Of a stretch of DNA of 64,000 nucleotides, positions 36,672 through 48,512 are shown piece by piece. The translations under genes were made by a program, and so were the position numbers. Positions within the stretch are counted from its first letter, which is position 1, and each line of letters begins with the position of its first letter. The stretch is from assembly GCA_026413225.1 (NCBI GenBank), contig CM048554.1, positions 47,587,963-47,651,962 of the forward strand, read 5' to 3'. The notes beneath the pieces were generated by a model that saw only the letters and a program-made list of their open reading frames with translations, made no database searches and was not told the DNA's origin. Source of the stretch: Otis tarda (lineage: Eukaryota > Chordata > Aves > Otidiformes > Otididae).

Positions 36672-37003
36672 GTGAGTATTAAATGAGGCAGAATAAGAAT
36701 ACAGTGATATAAAGTGTCCTGAATTTTGTAAGAATAGAGTGTATATTTATAGAGTCATCACATCTACTCGATTTTTTTTCAACAGTCATAGCACCATATT
36801 AGCACAACAATAATTTCCATATAACTTCTGTAAGTACATTCACTTTCCGCCTGCAAAAGCTGCCCATATTTTTCCTTTTAATTATTTAAAAATTTCCCAT
36901 GTACAAATAGGGATATAGTGGTGAATGTATGTATCTACATACAAAAAAAAACCCCCACGTATTTAAGTGTAATCTTTATTCTGCTACCCACAGCATTTCA
37001 GTT

Positions 37004-37024
37004 AAAAAAAAAAAAAAAAAAAAA
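37004..37024 (+). repeat. Poly-A run (21 A)
   Basis: Uninterrupted run of 21 A, about 330 bases after the C2A exon donor. No retrocopy body recognised upstream of it. Confidence 0.9.
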
Positions 37025-38520
37025 GCTATGCTAGTGAGTGCCCTCCATCTGCTGCAATTAAATCTTGGTTGCAACAGCTATTTTGATTTCAAGAAAGAAA
37101 GATAGGAAAGAGGAAATTCGAGCGCACAAAGCAATTTTTAATAACTTCAGATTAGAACCTTGTAAATAATTGATTTCTGGTTCAGTCTGAAGTCAAAAAT
37201 CGTGTGGAAAGTAGTTCAAACTGAAAATTATTTTTGTTTGTTGAAAAAAAAGCCCTGCCTATTTGAAGAGCAAAAATTTTTTCCCCAAAAATAATTTAGT
37301 TTTTTTAATAAAGCAAAGCAACAGTAATTAAGGGTAAACTTAAATATCACTATCAAAAACCACAGGAGATGACTGTATGGGCAGTGATCGGCATCTTCTT
37401 GTACTTTTTTGTAAGTAAGTATGCTTTTGTCCAGGAAGAGAATGCTTGTGATGTTGTGGTCACAGCTTCCTAGACTAGCAGTGGTTGAATATTTGTTGCT
37501 TAAGAGCTGCTTATGTGTTAAATAAGGATTTTTGGGGAAAGATAAGGTGATCTAGGAAGGACATACTTATTTGGATGTTTTATGTGTTTTGTGGGGTTTT
37601 TTTAAACTATAAATAAAAGTAAAAGAGAAGGAGAAAGGAAAGAAAGGAAAATATTTTTTTCAGCTGAAACAATGCCGTTAATTTTTTCTGTGTTTTCAAA
37701 AAAAGTTTAGGTGCATTTCTGTTGAACACCAGTATTACAAAAGCCACTCAAAATAAAATGCTATTGTATTTAATGGCTAAAAATATATTAATTAGAATTA
37801 GTAAAAGCTGAAACTAAAACCTGGATCTCATGGAGGACCAACTGGCAATAGAACATCTTTCTTTATGATTCTTTAAGTTTACTCCAAGCATGGAGTGGTT
37901 CACTTACCTAGTGTGGACTTTCCTAATGCAGAGTTTGCTAGTTTCACAGCTATTAAAAAAACACCCCATGAAACAAAACATTGAATATCCTAAATGTGCT
38001 TGCTAAATTTGTGTATGTTGTCAATAGGTTCTGGTAAAAATCACCAAAGTCAGTGAAAGAGGCCAATGAATGGGCCTGGCTTTTGATTGATTGGTATATG
38101 CCATATGTGCATTGGTTATCCTTCTGTAATATTTTCTTGAGCTTCTGTGGCAGGGAGACTAAAAAAATTCCAGAAGGCATAAAAGATAAGAAGATTGTTA
38201 TTTGTTTTCTGTGATGGTAAGGGATGCCATATCTGCATTTTTATTTCCTCCTTATTTGTGAGGGAAAGGAACAAGAGTAAGCAATATTGGTAGGAGGTGA
38301 AAGTATCTTACAAAGTTTGTTGCTATAATGGGATTTAGCTTAGCCCTAGCTGTTGCTGGAAAGGTACCTTCATAATCATTATTGCTTGAATGAGGATCCA
38401 AGGGTTTTTGGAACTAAGGAAATCAGTTTTTAAACCTTTGGAAATTAATGAACATCTGAGTTTATGGGTATTTTTCTATTATTATTTGTAGCCTATATAA
38501 TTTTTCTTTTCAGTGAGAAG

Positions 38521-38596
38521 ATCATAGAATCATAGAATAATTAGGGTTGGAAGAGCTCAACCTAGTCCAGCCCCCCTGCAAGGAGCAGGGACATCA
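38521..38596 (-). mobile_element. Older antisense CR1, left part (3' terminus)
   Basis: atcatagaatcatagaataa, ttagggttggaagagctcaa, cctagtccagcccccctgca and aggagcagggacatc form the reverse complement of a CR1 3' end. The element is interrupted right after ...gggacatca by the sense-oriented CR1 and continues at 40011 with catcagctaggtcagg, so the two pieces are one antisense CR1 split by a later insertion. Confidence 0.85.
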
Positions 38597-40010
38597 TGAC
38601 TGGAAGAGAGGGAACATAACCCCCATTTTTAAAAAGGGGAACAAGGAGGACCCCGGCAACTATGGGCCGGTCAGCCTCACCTCTGTGCCTGGCAAGGTCA
38701 TGGAGCAGATTCTCCTGGAAACCATGCTAAGGCACATGGAGAGCAAGGAGGTGGTTGGTGACAGCCAACATGGCTTCACCAAGGGCAGATCGTGCCTGAC
38801 CAATTTGGTGGCCTTCTATGACGGGGTGACAGCATCAGCGGACAAGGGACGAGCAACAGATATCATCTACCTGGACTTGTGCAAAGCTTTTGACACTGTC
38901 CCGCACGACATCCTTCTCTCTAAACTAGAGAGGCATGGGTTCGATGGATGGACCACTCGGTGGATAAGGAGTTGGCTGGATGGCCGCACTCAGAGAGTGG
39001 TGGTCAACGGCTTGATGTCCATGTGGAGACCGGTCATGAGTGGCGTCCCTCAGGGGTCTGTGTTAGGCCCGGCCCTGTTCAACATCTTTGTTGGTGACAT
39101 GGACAGTGGGATAGAGTGCAACCTCAGCAAGCTCACCGATGACACCAAGTTGTGTGGTGCCATCAACACGCTGGAAGGGAGGGATGCCATCCAGAGGGAC
39201 CTGGACAGGCTGGAGAGGAGGGCCCGTGCCAACCTCATGAAGTTCAACCAGGCCAAGTGCAAGGTCCTGCACCTGGGTCGTGGCAATCCCAGGCACAAAT
39301 ACAGGCTGGGCGGAGAATGGATTGAGAGCAGCCCTGAGGAGAAGGACTTGGGAGTGCTGGTAGACAAGAAGCTCAACATGAGCTGTTGATGCGCCCTTGC
39401 GGCCCAGAAGGCCAACCGCATCCTGGGCTGCATCAAGAGAAGTGTGGCCAGCAGGTCGAGGAAGGTGATTCTGCCCCTCTACTCTGCCCTGGTGAGACCC
39501 CACCTGGAGTACTGTGTCCAGTTCTGGAGCCCCCAACATGAGAAGGACATGGACCTGTTGGAAAGAGTCCAGAGGAGGGCCACAAAGATGATAAGAGTGC
39601 TGGAGCACCTTTCCTATGAGGACAGGCTGAGAGAGTTGGGGCTGTTCAGCCTGGAGAAGAGGAGGCTCCGGGGAGACCTGATAGCGGTCTTCCAGTACCT
39701 GAAGGGGGCCTACAAGAAAGATGGGGAGAGGCTGTTCAGTAGGGCCTGTTGTGATAGGACGAGGGGTAATGGTTTTAAAATAGAGGGGGGTAGATTTAGA
39801 TTGGATATTAGGAAAAAAATTTTTACACTGAGGGAACAGGTTGCCTAGAGAGGTGGTGGATGCCCCATCCCTGGAAGCGTTCAAGGCCAGGCTGGATGGG
39901 GCTCTGAGCAACCTGATCTAGTTGGGGATGTCCCTGCTCCTTGCAGGGGGGTTGGACTAGATGACCTTTGAAGGTCCCTTCCAACCCTAACCATTCTATG
40001 ATTCTATGAT
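38597..40010 (+). mobile_element. 5'-truncated CR1 LINE inserted into an older CR1
   Basis: A sense-strand CR1 of about 1.4 kb carrying the reverse-transcriptase part of ORF2 and the full 3' end, finishing in two attctatg octamers. It is flanked by the 5-base direct repeat catca (38592-38596 and 40011-40015), which would be the target duplication. The sequence on both sides is antisense CR1, proving a nested insertion. Base composition is clearly more GC-rich than the intron. Compared with the copy at 43900 it lacks about 15 bases near 39834 (the gttgtagaacactgg block), a deletion bounded by short gg repeats. Confidence 0.92.
38601..39848 (+). pseudogene. CR1 ORF2 remnant: reverse transcriptase domain, disabled
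   Basis: The frame reads [20 protein letters not shown] and onward through recognisable LINE reverse-transcriptase blocks: [29 protein letters not shown] (the first catalytic Asp block), [17 protein letters not shown], and the DD box as KLTDDTKL. It then has an in-frame TGA at 39387-39389 (after LNMSC) and continues in the same frame as [14 protein letters not shown] ... [20 protein letters not shown] to 39848. In active CR1 the DD box normally has an aromatic residue and Ala/any before DD (F-A-D-D type); Thr here is a change. The endonuclease domain is missing through 5' truncation. Apparent start at 38547 is inside the antisense CR1 and is not real. Long minus-strand ORFs over this region are shadows. 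Confidence 0.9.
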
Positions 40011-40155
40011 CATCAGCTAGGTCAGGTTACTCAGAGCCCCGTCCAACCTGGCCTTGAATGTTTCCAGGGCCAAGGCACCTACCACCTCTCTGGACAACCT
40101 GTTCCAGTGTTCTACCATCCTCATTGTAAAAATTTTTTTCCTTGTATCAAGGAAA
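40011..40155 (-). mobile_element. Older antisense CR1, right part
   Basis: ctaggtcaggttactcagag, ccccgtccaacctggccttg, aatgtttccagggccaaggc, caccacctctctggacaacc, tgttccagtgttctaccatc, ctcattgtaaaaa follows the reverse-complemented CR1 3' region in order, continuing the segment at 38521-38596. Similarity fades after about 40155. Confidence 0.85.
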
Positions 40156-40319
40156 AGATCTGTTACAGGATTGAACATAGATATCCTGCAGGAGTTTTAA
40201 AATTTATCTTCTTTTTTGAATGTATCAATGGAAGTGGGGGGCATCCTGGGTCACTTGAGTTTAAGCCTATGTTATTGCAAACAGCCAGGCCATCCTGATC
40301 ACAAATTTTCATCAGAAAA

Positions 40320-40540
40320 CATCAGGTTGTTTCATTTCCAACCTGAATTTCTTCATGGCCAATTTATAACCATTTGTTTTTACAAATGGTAAGGACAGTA
40401 TGGTCTTTTGAGCTTAACTAGTTCTTGCCCATCTCAGGTGTTTACCTCTGGGTCTATTTATACATATTGGTCGTACTCCTTCTCAACTGTCTTTTTGCTA
40501 GAATAAACCAACATCGATATGTCCAACTAATCATAAATGC
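40320..40540 (-). mobile_element. Possible further antisense CR1 remnant
   Basis: tttccaacctgaatttcttc, atggccaatttataaccatt, and a later gctagaataaaccaacat-type block resemble the more 5' portion of antisense CR1 elements, though diverged and separated from the preceding piece by about 165 unmatched bases. It may belong to the same old element or to another one. Confidence 0.4.
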
Positions 40541-42949
40541 CAGGCAGGAGTTATTTAACAGGTAAAGGTAAGTGTTATTTCAGTTTGGAGAGATCCAGCT
40601 GTTCAGGGTTATTTGCAATTATAAAATCCATTATGAGGTACATTGTAAAATCTGAATTAAATTTGCCTTGTTTGGTTGCAGAGTGTTTTGTTGCTGTGAA
40701 GTGTTTATATTTGACGGCTTTTTACAAAGCTATTTCTTGGACACATGACAGTTGCCCTATTTTTTTCCACTGCTTTTCGTTGTATGGATTTTATATATTA
40801 AATACACCTTCTGTCACTGAAACTTCCTAATCTATTGAAACATCTATGCTAATCTCTTCTGCAGAAATGTATTTTATTTGCTTCTGTCTGTGCCTGATAT
40901 TATATTTATGTATTTTATTAGCTAATCATCTGCCTTCTAATTCTATAAGAACAGTTTATATCCTGTGAATTTTAGTATTTTTTCTTAAAGCTATTCACAA
41001 GGTAATCTGGTTAAAGGCAGACCAGCAAGTTCAATGCCTTTAAAAAATAGTGGTGTGCTCACACAAATGGGCCTCCAACTCCCTAAAATGTAGATAAGTA
41101 TGTGTTGTGGTGAGTACATTATACTAGTATGTTCCTTAAATAGGTTTCAAAGTTGCACATGGCTTCAAATTCACAAATATGTTCACAAGTGATCTTCCTC
41201 AGCCAAGAAGCCCTGCTTCTTATCTTCCTGCATTGTGTATGACATCTTGCATTAGCAGCTATTATCTGTAGTCCTATTGCCATTTGTCTTTTAACAGTCC
41301 TGCATAGCTGCAGTTCTTCCACGTAACAGGGAATTCCTCCTCATGCAGTATGTTCAGCCCCCTTACTTATCACATCCTTCCTTCCAAGTTCAGTGTATGT
41401 TTGAGTGAGGAAGAAGCAACAGAACCAATGTGGGCTAGCCAGAGTGGGGTTGTCACTGTGATCTGAGACTGACCCTTTCAGATTTGATGGAAAGTGGTCA
41501 TTGCATCAAAAGTTAACAGCAAGGCTGTATGTTGCAGTTTTGTCTGAGTATGATTTGCTTAGGAAGATTTTGTTGATCCTTTTAGAGAAATTTTCCTTTA
41601 GTCTACAATGGTAGACAAATTTTTGTACACTCATCTTGGAGTTTAGAATCCATTGTGATGTTTGTTTTTCTTCAAGAAATCCCTGTGGACCTCTTTAGTT
41701 GCTCTTTGTTCTTCTCAAGCAAAGAAATTTTCCTGACAGTGAACAACAGTCTCCAGTATGATATGACTATAAAAACATAGAAGCAGTTTATTGAGTGAGA
41801 TCTGTTTGGAAAACATAAAAAAAATCAAGTGTAATCCTCTTCACCATCCTGTAGGTTGCTTTTTGGTGTAGAATAACAGCAATCAATCATGGTTTAGATT
41901 TTTTTTTTAATTAATTTTGGAAGTACAATTTTGATGGCCAAAATACACCTCTTCTTGCTAAGCAAATCTAGTAATAAGTCATTATTGTCAATAATGAGAT
42001 GTTAGCTATGGAGAATTAAATTTATTTTTCTTTCTTTCTATAGCATTCTCCATTTCTAACCTATTGAACTCCCAGATGTGATCCCTATAACAAAGAATGG
42101 ATGGTGTAGACATTCATACATGCTTAAAGGATTATTTGGTGTGTGTTTACTATTAATATCCAGAGTGTCTGAGAATTATTTTAATTATAATTTTTTTTTA
42201 GTTAAAGCATTTATGCATACAGTGTATAAAAAAGCTTCCACTTGCATATGCATGTACATGCTCTCTCCGCTTTGAGGATGATGGTTAATCATCTAGTATA
42301 TGTTGGTTTACACATTGTGCTTAAGGCATTTGTTTCATGTTGTCCTTTGCGTGGCATATCTTCAGTATTCTTTCTAATGGATGTTTATCTGTTTATAAAC
42401 TCAAAAAAAAAAAGCTTTCAGTGGCATTTGTTTATTGGGAATTCTTGGCCATTAGAGTCTAGCTGTCAGGTTTTGTGCAAATCCTAATATTTTGGGCCTA
42501 TTGGTGACTTTACTACTGTATTCTTATGGCATGGTCTATTCAAGATCGTATTTGGAAGGCTAAATACTAAAATTCATGTGTGTAAACATATCTTTACTAA
42601 CCAGTACGACACTTTAAAACAGCTAATGAAAAAATGACTAAGACTTGTCTAGAGGGGAAAAAAAAAGACTCAAAAGATTTTGCTCATAGTGTTTTATTTA
42701 ACTAGAATTCTAACTAAAAGGATCAGTTCCTATGTGATGGTGCATAAATGCTTTCAGTTAGCTTGAGAAATGTTCGTCAAAGTAATGGGCAATTATCTTT
42801 AAACACTGAGCACATTCTTATCTCAGGAGTAGCTTGTTGAATTCATTTGAGTTAGTGGTGTAAAACATGGAAGATCAGAATTAGTCCTTTGACACAATAA
42901 GAAAGATGACTCTTGCGATTTCTTTATAGAAAATTATTAGGTGACTGGA

Positions 42950-43320
42950 AAATGGTGATGATGTTACTGAGGCTGCAGGAGAACTTTCCTGTGCTTGGCA
43001 AATGAAGCGGACTCCCTGTGTTGTGTGAATCCGGTTGTGCAGGATTTCATGGCAGTATCAGCAAGCAGCAGCTGTTGTCTTCTCAGTGTCATGGCTGCCT
43101 CAACTTGTGTTCCTCGAGCACTGCTCCTGGCAACTGAGAAGATAAGTGCTAACCCATGGCTCTCAATGCTCAGATCTTCATCAGGATATGGGGTGGGGGG
43201 AGAACCCAAAGACAACTGTGGCTACTGTGCTCTACAGCCAATGGTGTGTCTCCACTGTTCTGACAGATGCAAGTTTCAAGAACTCAAACAGAATCTGAAC
43301 AGATGATAAGGACCTCCCAC
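42950..43320. other. GC-elevated stretch with overlapping short ORFs, unrecognised
   Basis: About 370 bases are less AT-rich than the flanking intron and open on both strands: + strand 42995-43306, 103 codons, Cys/Ser-rich; - strand 42964-43215, 83 codons. Neither product resembles a family I know, and I see no splice or start evidence favouring one. It could be a decayed repeat or a non-coding exon. Confidence 0.3.
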
Positions 43321-43899
43321 TAGATAGGTTCGGTCGTCACAGTTAAAAATTAATTGGCTTTCCAAATCAGTGCTATTTGCTCCTGATTTTTTTTTCTTAT
43401 GTAAATATGTTTAATCATTCATGGCAAATTTTGGTATATAATTAGTCTATTCATCCAAGAAGCCCTGGACTAGGCATTGAGACTGTGAGACTGTTTTAAG
43501 TCCCGTATAGAATAACCTTGTACTTGTGGAACACTTTTAGATAGTTTTCAAGAAGTGATTTTTTTTACAATCACAACCTGTCTCAGGTTACTGCAACCAT
43601 TCAGTCATCTCAGGAGTAAAATGGTTGACCTATTTGAACATAGGCTGCTTGGTTTTGATAATTGGTTACTGTCATGGAGGGTGATACAGTTATTTCTGGC
43701 ACAGACTGAGTAAGTCTCTTGAGTGAACGATCAAGAAATGCTAGAATTTTTCCTCAGCCCGTACAGAAATTCATATCCAGTTATTTGAATGAATCCAGAG
43801 TAAGAGGCAGTAGTCCTTGCAAGTTGCTTTAAAGTCTGTAACTAAATTCAGTGCTTCAGCCTTTTCCTGGGTTATTTGCTATCTCCACTGTGATCAAGA

Positions 43900-44686
43900 G
43901 AAGTTCAACCAGGTCAAGTGCAAGGTCCTGCACCTGGGTCGTGGCAATCCCAGGCCCAAATACAGGCTGGGCAGGGAATGGATCGAGACCAGCCCTGAGG
44001 AGAAGGACTTGGGAGTGATGGCGGACGAGAAGCTCAACATGAGCTGTTGATGCGCCCTTGCGGCCCAGAAGGCCAACTGCATCCTGGGGCTGCATCAAAA
44101 GGAGCGTGGCCAGCAGGTTGAGGGAGGTGATTCTGCCCCTCTACTCTGCCCTGGTGAGACCCCACCTGGAGTACTGCGTCCAGTTCTGGAGCTCCCAATA
44201 TAAGAAGGACATGGACCAGCTGGAGAAGGTCCAGAGGAGGGCCACGAAGATGATAAGAGGGCTGGAGCACCTTTCCTATGAGGACAGGCTGAGAGAGTTG
44301 GGGCTGTTCAGCCTGGGGAAGAGGAGGCTCCGGGGAGACCTGATAGCGGTCTTCCAGTACCTGAAGGGGGCCTACAAGAAAGATGGGGAGAGGCTGTTCA
44401 GTAGGGCCTGTTGTGATAGGACGAGGGGTAATAGTTTTAAATTAAAAGAAGGTACATTTAGACTAGATATAAGGAAGAATTTTTTTTACACTGAGGGTTG
44501 TAGAACACTGGAACAGGTTGCCCAGAGAGGTGGTGGATGCCCCATCCCTGGAAACATTCAAGGCCAGGCTGGATGAGGCTCTGAGCAACCTGATCTAGTT
44601 GGGGATGTCCCTGCTCCTTGCAGGGGGGTTGGACTAGATGACCTTTGAAGGTCCCTTCCAACCCTAACCATTCTATGATTCTATGA
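43900..44686 (+). mobile_element. 5'-truncated CR1 LINE, 3' 0.8 kb
   Basis: Starts abruptly at gaagttcaaccaggtcaagt and aligns almost base for base with 39239-40010 of the other sense CR1, through to the terminal octamers. The coding remnant reads [20 protein letters not shown] ... and stops at the same in-frame TGA (44048-44050). A one-base insertion (ctggggctg versus ctgggctg, ~44083-44089) then shifts frame, and the tail part 44058-44576 reads in the shifted frame ([14 protein letters not shown]...). It retains the gttgtagaacactgg block lost from the other copy. Target duplication is unclear: tgatc occurs on both sides but not flush with the left junction. Confidence 0.92.
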
Positions 44687-47600
44687 TCTTTGTCATCAGA
44701 ATGCTCTGCCTTTATACTGTCGTAGGCATAGGCCATATTGCTGCTATTTGTCCCTTGAAAATCAAGTCCAAGATCAGTTCAAGAAGCTTTCCACAAAGCA
44801 ACAGTTCAGGGTTTGTCATTATGCTGTGTCTAGGCTAGCTAGGGTTGTGATTCCTGTTTTATCAGTAATTTAAAGAGTATAAAGCTTTTCCAGATGAAAA
44901 AACCCTAATTCTCTGGAAACAAGTTTCTGGCTTCTTATGAGTTTCTGGGAGCCCTTAGTTGAATCTTGAACATCCACCACATTTCTCAATTAATTTACAT
45001 TTCTAGCCTTTATTGCTAGACTTTTTGTAAGATATAAGAAGAATAATTTGATTCTAGTTATTGCTGACAGTCGTGAATAGTAGAGCTAATAAAAATGCTA
45101 TCAAAGTGGTACTTCTATACATTTCTGGGATATGCTGACCAATGTGGACAGTCAAAGCATTCTGAATGTAGGTAACGCTGCCATGGCAGAGTTAACAAAG
45201 TCTCCCTGGCCTTCAGGTTTTTAGAGGTTTAAAAAAAAATGCCAGCATAACACAAGGGCTTTCTTTAACACATTAGCAAAACCAGAACTTGAATTTAACA
45301 GTAATTTTCAGCTATCTTGCTGATGCTGAGGTGGGAGGCAAGTTCTTACTTTGGTAACTAGATCTATTACCATGACCTTGAATGTAGGATACTAGGAGAA
45401 TTCTTTTAAGTCAGCAATGTAAAGAATTTCATCTATTTGCCAAAATCATCAGTTGGTCACGTAGTCAGAATAAAGATTGTTTGTCATCTCTCTATCTTGA
45501 TACCTGTGCACTGTGTAAAATAACAAGAGCTGATATATTTTGCCTTTAATCAATAAGTTGCTTGAAAAAAGTTACTGAGTTTGATCCCCACAACTAACTA
45601 TGCTTCAGACATGATATTACTATTTTGAGTGTATGATGATGCTTTTCAGTCTCTAAAATGCGCCCTGTCAAATGACAAGCTGTGAATGACTGTTCTAGAT
45701 TAAATTCAAGTAACCCTCCTGAGCAATACTCTTATTTCCTCAGAAAGCCAGTCCATCAGTGACAAACATATTGTCTAGAATTGTATGTCTAGTTTGATGA
45801 TCTGTAAAAAATAAAATGGAAAAAGGTCATCAGTACATAAATCTAGAAAAATTATAACTTCTTCAGGTATCTGTGAGATTCTCAGACTATCATTCTCTGT
45901 AGCATAAGTATGATCTCCCAACCTGGATTGCAATTTCAAAGAGCAGTAAGGAAAATAGTAATACTGTAAAAACAAAATGTAAATTTTCCAGAAGTGACTT
46001 AATAGGAGTTACAAGTAAAGATTATCAAGGTTGTCACTAGCATGAAATTTCCACTTTTGAAGACTACAAGCTGCTGCTTATATCTTCCTCAAGCTACTTT
46101 ATCAGTGGAGATATATTCTTTAATTTACAAGTGAAATTTCTGTTTCCCTTAGAGATACTGAGTTTCTCAACTATTTTATTTTCTTTTAATTTGAATTCCT
46201 TCTTGTTTGCATGTATGTGTACACGCAAACATCTTCTCACTTTTGTTACTGTCTTTCAAGGAAACAAGAAAAAGGAAAAACACAGAAACAGTTCTGTTTG
46301 CAGGTTTGAGCACCCTTCAGCAAAGGCATGTGCACTGTTTTCCTCCAATTTATTTCTGTTGGGAGAAGTCCTAATCAGAGACTTTGTATAAACAGATGAA
46401 GTTACCTAGTCTGTAAATTGATAACTTACACATTTGTGGAACTGCTAATTTTAGTTTTTGGCTTACTTACTGGGTGATTCTTCTCCTGGGCTTTGCAGTA
46501 TAATATAAGTGTTCTTCATTTGAGACTTGAGAATCACCAGGTAATCCCTTCTTTTGTATATTCAAGCAGCCTGTATTTGGTATCAGATAAACATTTCTGT
46601 TCATAGGACACCTTTCACAAGGGTGAAAGGTCTTAGTCTTGTTGTGTTAGCCTCTTGTCAGGCTTGGCCTTCATGTATGACCATAAGCTGCATCTTTTGC
46701 AGCTCTTGTCTTTCTTCTGGGCTTAATCAGCTGTCAGCTGGCCCCAGGAGAATCCAGTTTATCTCCACTTCCTGCCCTTCTTTGTGATGTGTATGATGGC
46801 TCTAAGAACTGAAGCAGATCCCTTCCAACTCCAAACACTTGGTGATCCTCCTATCATGAGATTAAACATGACCTGAGCAAATCAAAAGGGGTACCACTAG
46901 CAGATTAAATTAGAGCTGGGTGAACTGTTAATCACAAGTAGTTTAACTGACAAATGCATTATAAACATGTCTTTAATATTATGGATTTGTTCATTGTGAA
47001 AAGTAATTGCATGAATGTTTATGCAGTCAAATAATAGTGCATAGATTGACTACTCATATATTATGCCTACTGTCTGATCGCTGAATTTTTTTCTCTTTTC
47101 CCGGTTTGAAAGAATGTAATCAAGAGAGAAAAGACAAAAATGAAATTATTTGCTTTTAATCTCCCCAATGAACATAGAGAGTAAGTCTGTCTGGACAGAG
47201 CATTGTCATTTAAAGAAGTCTGTGGTCTTGGAAAGTGTCCTGCAGTGACATCTCCATGGTCTTACAAGTTTGACAGGGAGTAAAGAGAGGGGGAGGTGTG
47301 AGTGAGTCTGAGTAGGAGCTGTTAGCATAGCTTCATCAGGAGTGCAGGTAAAATGTCTGCATTTTGTGTCAGACGTTCTTAACTAAATTGCTAGCACAAA
47401 CATCTAAGAGCTTTTAGTGCTTGAATGTTTCTTTATGCTACATAGCTTGTCTCAGAAAACAGAATTCAATAATAAAAGACCTCTTGTGTCTTTTCCACCC
47501 TCACCCATGGCTGTATAAAATGCTGGTAGACTTTTGCAACATAGAAACAGAGCACATTTATAAATGCTGTGAATTCCATTGCCTCCACTGCTGCTCAGGT

Positions 47601-47995
47601 TTGCTGTGCAAATTTCAGGCCCATGAAGTCTATGGAGCAACTAGGTGACCTTTTGTCATGTGGCAAGGAAGCCAAAGGTGTCATTTCAATGCAGACAAAT
47701 GGAAGTTATAGAAAACTGAAAATGTTTCCCTTTCTGTAGAGAATTAATATTTTGTTCTGAAGAGCTGATAATTTTAAAAACTTTTAGATGCAAAGTACTA
47801 ATAGCAGATTCTCATGAAATATTGTCGTGGTTTTGTTAGTGAGGGGGGGCCTAAGGTGGTAGCTTCTGCAGGAAACTGCTAGAAGTCGCTCCCCTTTGTT
47901 CAGTGGACTCAGCTGGGCCTAGGGCGGATCTGCTGCTGGCCAAGGCCAAGCCGGTTGGTAGCAGAATGTTCCGTGATAACGCCTCTGCAATAACG

Positions 47996-48003
47996 TATTT
48001 AAG
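47996..48003 (+). promoter_or_regulatory. TATA-like box of the 872-bp LTR
   Basis: tatttaag about 175 bases from the LTR start, followed by a purine-rich stretch. Position and orientation fit an LTR promoter; activity unknown. Confidence 0.4.
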
Positions 48004-48506
48004 AAGGGGAAAACAGAAAAAAAAGAAGAGAGAAGAGAAGATGTGAAGAAGCTGAGCGGGGGCAGAGGCGCAGAGGGGGAGGCGCAGGCCTCATGGGCCT
48101 TGCAGGCCTCACCCTCTGGCCTCTTGCCAGGCAGCCGACTGGGCCCGACTCGGTCCGGCCCGGCTGCAAGAAGTGGAGAGGAGATGAGAAGTGAATAAGA
48201 GAGACTGTTCTGGAGAGACTGTACTCCGTGGAAGAGATGACCCACGCCGGAGCAGTTCCACGAAGGACTGTGGCCCATGGGAGGGACCCCACGATGGAGC
48301 AGGGGAGGAATGTGAGGAGTTCTTCCCCTGACCATGAAGCAGCGGCGTGAAACAACGTATGATGAACTGACTGCAACCCCCATTCCCTCTTTCCCCCCTG
48401 TGCCGCTCGGGGGGGGGAGGTAGTAGAGATAATGTTAAGCTTGGGAAGAGGGAGGGGTGGATGGAGGTTATCTTGTTCTCTGTCTCATTATCCTGCTGTT
48501 TGTAGT

Positions 48507-48512
48507 AATAAA
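48507..48512 (+). terminator. AATAAA polyadenylation signal of the LTR, sense to SYT14
   Basis: Canonical hexamer followed by gaatagttttccccaagtcg and a gtctgttttgcc G/T-rich element, as at the R/U5 boundary of this kind of LTR. It lies on the transcribed strand of SYT14, inside the C2A-C2B intron. Confidence 0.6.

Noticed and set aside
39063..39911. 282-codon minus-strand ORF across the CR1 (and 39050-39436, 43856-44098, 44034-44270)
   Set aside because: Antisense shadow of the CR1 reverse-transcriptase frame; the GC-rich coding strand leaves few stops on the complement. The same shadow appears in both CR1 copies.
46816..46850. Possible CR1 tail (gatcccttccaactccaaac)
   Set aside because: Only a short block resembles the CR1 3' end, and the diagnostic octamers are absent, so it is too weak to list.
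47919..48383. 154- and 125-codon minus-strand ORFs
   Set aside because: They lie entirely inside the GC-rich solo LTR, are Pro/Ser/Leu-rich by composition, and have no recognisable domain.
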